From: Lachnospiraceae bacterium
GTDB taxonomy: Bacteria > Bacillota > Clostridia > Lachnospirales > Lachnospiraceae
Length of the DNA: 47,622 bases
Reading direction: 5' to 3'
Assembly: GCA_017994075.1 (NCBI GenBank)
Contig: JAGOLM010000004.1
Location: forward strand, 1-47,622
A model generated the notes under the pieces. The model did no database searches. It was given only the letters and a program-made list of their open reading frames with translations, and was not told where the DNA came from. Position numbers and translations under genes: made by a program. Below are positions 45,522 through 47,622 of the stretch, piece by piece (position 1 is the first letter of the stretch; each line of letters opens with the position of its first letter).

Positions 45522-46259
45522 ATGTCAGGTCATTCAAAGTTTGCAAATATTAAACACAAAAAAGAGAGAAACGATTCCGCAAAGGGCAAAGTTTTTACAA
45601 TCATAGGAAGAGAGATTGCTGTCGCTGTTAAAGATGGCGGAGCTGATCCTGCAAATAACAGTAGGCTTCGTGATGTTATTGCCAAAGCCAAGGCTGCAAA
45701 TATGCCTAACGACACCATTGACAGAGGTATTAAGAAGGCTGCCGGTGATGCTGATTCAGTTAGTTATGAGAAGATAACCTATGAGGGGTACGGACCTAGC
45801 GGAACAGCTATTATCGTTGAAACTCTTACTGATAATAGAAATCGTACAGCTGCCAATGTAAGAAATGCTTTTACAAAGGGAAAAGGTAACGTTGGAACTC
45901 TAGGCTGTGTATCATATATGTTTGATCAGAAAGGACAGATCCTTATCAGTAAGGAAGACTGTGATATGGATGCTGATGATCTTATGATGCTTGCCATTGA
46001 GGCAGGTGCAGATGATGTCAACGAATCTGAAGACGGATTCGAAATATTAACAGCTCCTTCTGATTTTTCAGCTGTTAGATCAGCACTAGAGGAAAAGAAG
46101 ATTCCTATGGCAGAGGCCGATATTACTATGATCCCTCAGACATATGTAAAACTTGATAATGAGGAAGATGTATCTTTGATCCAAAGAACAATCGATCTTC
46201 TCGAAGAAGATGATGATGTTCAGAATGTATACCATAACTGGGAAGAAGATGAAGATTAA
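45522..46259 (+). CDS. yebC: YebC/PmpR family protein
   Basis: This 245-residue YebC family protein has the N-terminal MSGHSKFANIKHKKERNDSAKGKVFTIIGREI, AKAKAANMPNDTIDRGIKKA, YEGYGPSGTAIIVETLTDNRNRTAANVRNAF and the central GNVGTLGCVSYMF. Members have been described as transcription regulators and more recently as factors that relieve ribosome stalling. The acidic C-terminal tail (EEDDDVQNVYHNWEEDED) is ordinary for clostridial members. An AGAAAGG ribosome-binding site precedes the ATG. Confidence 0.95.
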   Translation: MSGHSKFANIKHKKERNDSAKGKVFTIIGREIAVAVKDGGADPANNSRLRDVIAKAKAANMPNDTIDRGIKKAAGDADSVSYEKITYEGYGPSGTAIIVETLTDNRNRTAANVRNAFTKGKGNVGTLGCVSYMFDQKGQILISKEDCDMDADDLMMLAIEAGADDVNESEDGFEILTAPSDFSAVRSALEEKKIPMAEADITMIPQTYVKLDNEEDVSLIQRTIDLLEEDDDVQNVYHNWEEDED

Positions 46260-46290
46260 CTAATCATTTAGCTCTTTAAGGAGGACAGGT

Positions 46291-47622
46291 ATGAAGCGAA
46301 TTCTTTTCGCATCTAGTGAATGTGTTCCATTTATAAAAACCGGGGGGCTTGCTGATGTTGTGGGAGCCCTTCCTAAGGAGTTTGATCCTAAGGTGTGGGA
46401 TGTAAGGGTTGTATTGCCAAATTATACCTGTATTCCTCCTAAGTTTAGAGATAAATTTGAATATGTTACTCATTTTCAAATGGACTGTGGTCCATATATC
46501 GGCACCAAGTATGTCGGTATCATGAAATATTTGTATCAGGGAATTACGTACTATTTTATTGATAATCTTGATTATTATGACTGCTTTTATCCCTATGGTC
46601 AGGTTAGATGGGACATAGAAAGATTCACTTTCTTTGATAAAGCAGTTCTTTCTATGCTACCAATTGTTGGATTTCAGCCCGAACTTATTCATTGCCATGA
46701 TTGGCAGACAGGACTGATACCTGTTTATCTGAAAAATGATTTTCAGGGCAATCCTTTTTTCTTGGGCATGAAAACGATTATGACAATTCATAATCTTAAA
46801 TTTCAGGGAATATGGGATGTCAAGACAATGACGGGACTATCAGGTCTACCTGATAATTTGTTTGCGCCGGATAAGCTTGAATTTAATAAACAGGGAAATA
46901 TGCTAAAGGGTGGTATTGTTTATGCAGATTACATCACTACCGTTTCAAACTCCTATGCTGATGAGATTCAGACACCCTATTATGGTGAAGGATTAGATGG
47001 CTTATTATCTGCCAGACATTATGATATGCAGGGCATTGTCAATGGTATAGACAATGACATGTATGATCCGGACAAAGATACATCTATTTATAAAAAATAT
47101 AATCTTTCTAATTTTAGGAAGAATAAGAAAATCAATAAGGAAGAACTTCAAAAGGAGCTCGGACTTACTGTTGATAGGAAAAAGTATATGATCGGTCTAA
47201 TATCAAGACTTACTGATCAGAAGGGATTAGATCTTATCAACTATTGCTTAGAAGGTCTCATTGATGAATTTACGCAGCTTGTTGTTATTGGAACAGGTGA
47301 ATCTCAATATGAGAACATGTTTAGGCATTATGCATGGAAATTTCCCGAAAATGTTTCTGCAAACATATGTTATTCAGAAGACTTGGCACATAAGCTGTAT
47401 GCAGCCGCAGATGCTTTTCTGATGCCATCGAAATTTGAACCGTGTGGACTTACACAGCTTATATCTTTTAGATATGGAACTGTTCCAATTGTAAGGGAGA
47501 CCGGTGGCTTGAAAGATACTGTAATTCCATATAATGAATATGAGCATACCGGAGATGGGTTCTCATTTTTAAACTATAATGGAGATGAACTACTGAATAT
47601 CGTTAATTATTCCAAGTTTGTT
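46291..47622 (+). CDS. glgA: Glycogen/starch synthase, 3' end missing
   Basis: This is the first 444 codons of a GT5 glycogen synthase, which extends alpha-1,4-glucan from ADP-glucose. The frame is open to the right edge. The N terminus MKRILFASSECVPFIKTGGLADVVGALP carries the KTGGL substrate loop. Further motifs are HCHDWQTGLIPVY, MTIHNLKFQG, GLISRLTDQKGLDL and the start of the acceptor region PSKFEPCGLTQL. An AAGGAGGACAGGT site precedes the ATG. It would be expected to end about 35-40 residues beyond the window. The following genes are not visible. Confidence 0.96.
   Translation, partial: MKRILFASSECVPFIKTGGLADVVGALPKEFDPKVWDVRVVLPNYTCIPPKFRDKFEYVTHFQMDCGPYIGTKYVGIMKYLYQGITYYFIDNLDYYDCFYPYGQVRWDIERFTFFDKAVLSMLPIVGFQPELIHCHDWQTGLIPVYLKNDFQGNPFFLGMKTIMTIHNLKFQGIWDVKTMTGLSGLPDNLFAPDKLEFNKQGNMLKGGIVYADYITTVSNSYADEIQTPYYGEGLDGLLSARHYDMQGIVNGIDNDMYDPDKDTSIYKKYNLSNFRKNKKINKEELQKELGLTVDRKKYMIGLISRLTDQKGLDLINYCLEGLIDEFTQLVVIGTGESQYENMFRHYAWKFPENVSANICYSEDLAHKLYAAADAFLMPSKFEPCGLTQLISFRYGTVPIVRETGGLKDTVIPYNEYEHTGDGFSFLNYNGDELLNIVNYSKFV

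Overview
The window is an AT-rich stretch of a low-GC Gram-positive chromosome and is mostly core housekeeping genes. Three things point to a Lachnospiraceae-type clostridium, perhaps Butyrivibrio or Pseudobutyrivibrio: the order rnc-smc-ftsY-ylxM-ffh-rpsP-KH-rimM-trmD-rplS-lepB-rbgA-lepB-rnhB; a FliK-like/YraN/FlhB-like insert before der; and proteins such as Rex, an EF-G2 paralogue, an Mbeg1-like hydrolase and glgA. The genus is inferred from gene content and order, not from a database match. I saw no tRNA, rRNA, CRISPR array, insertion sequence, phage gene or origin.

Layout. Positions 1-12250 hold RNase III (its 5' end lies outside the window), SMC, the SRP GTPases FtsY and Ffh with YlxM, ribosomal proteins S16 and L19, 16S and tRNA maturation (RimM, TrmD), a KH-domain RNA binder, two type I signal peptidases flanking the ribosome-assembly GTPase RbgA, and RNase HII. 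Positions 12251-14820 hold a FliK-like protein, the YraN nuclease-fold protein and a free-standing FlhB C-terminal-like protein. Positions 14840-17842 hold Der and glycerolipid genes (plsY, gpsA). Positions 17950-23379 hold a dUTPase, a phosphoribosyltransferase and a type IIA topoisomerase pair that looks like topoisomerase IV. Converging on these is a minus-strand pair: a CPBP membrane protease and an Mbeg1-like hydrolase. Positions 25478-27634 are a textbook CIRCE-controlled groESL operon. DegV, purA, an acidic two-TM protein (minus), a SEC-C protein, and the minus-strand tyrA-aroA pair follow. Positions 34022-41847 hold an EF-G paralogue, a pseudo-receiver protein, NADP-type isocitrate dehydrogenase, an ABC-F ATPase, Rex and a coiled-coil protein. 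The window closes with nnrD, alr, a CBS-domain CorC-like protein, yebC and the first 1332 bases of glgA.

How the genes work together. Much of the left half couples translation with protein export: SRP and its receptor, signal peptidases, S16/L19, RimM/TrmD, RbgA and Der. The right half is metabolic and stress related.

Most notable for follow-up: (a) a consensus promoter at the stop codon of the EF-G paralogue that fires directly into an 18-bp terminator hairpin (36103-36177); (b) an EF-G paralogue lacking the catalytic switch II His and the NKxD Asn/Lys; (c) a receiver-like domain without its phospho-acceptor Asp; (d) two genes (ylxM and the first lepB) whose promoters sit so close to the start codon that their mRNAs should be leaderless or nearly so; (e) a free-standing FlhB-C-like protein lacking the NPTH motif; (f) a strong hairpin in front of the parE ribosome-binding site. 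No convincing new defence system or mobile system was found.
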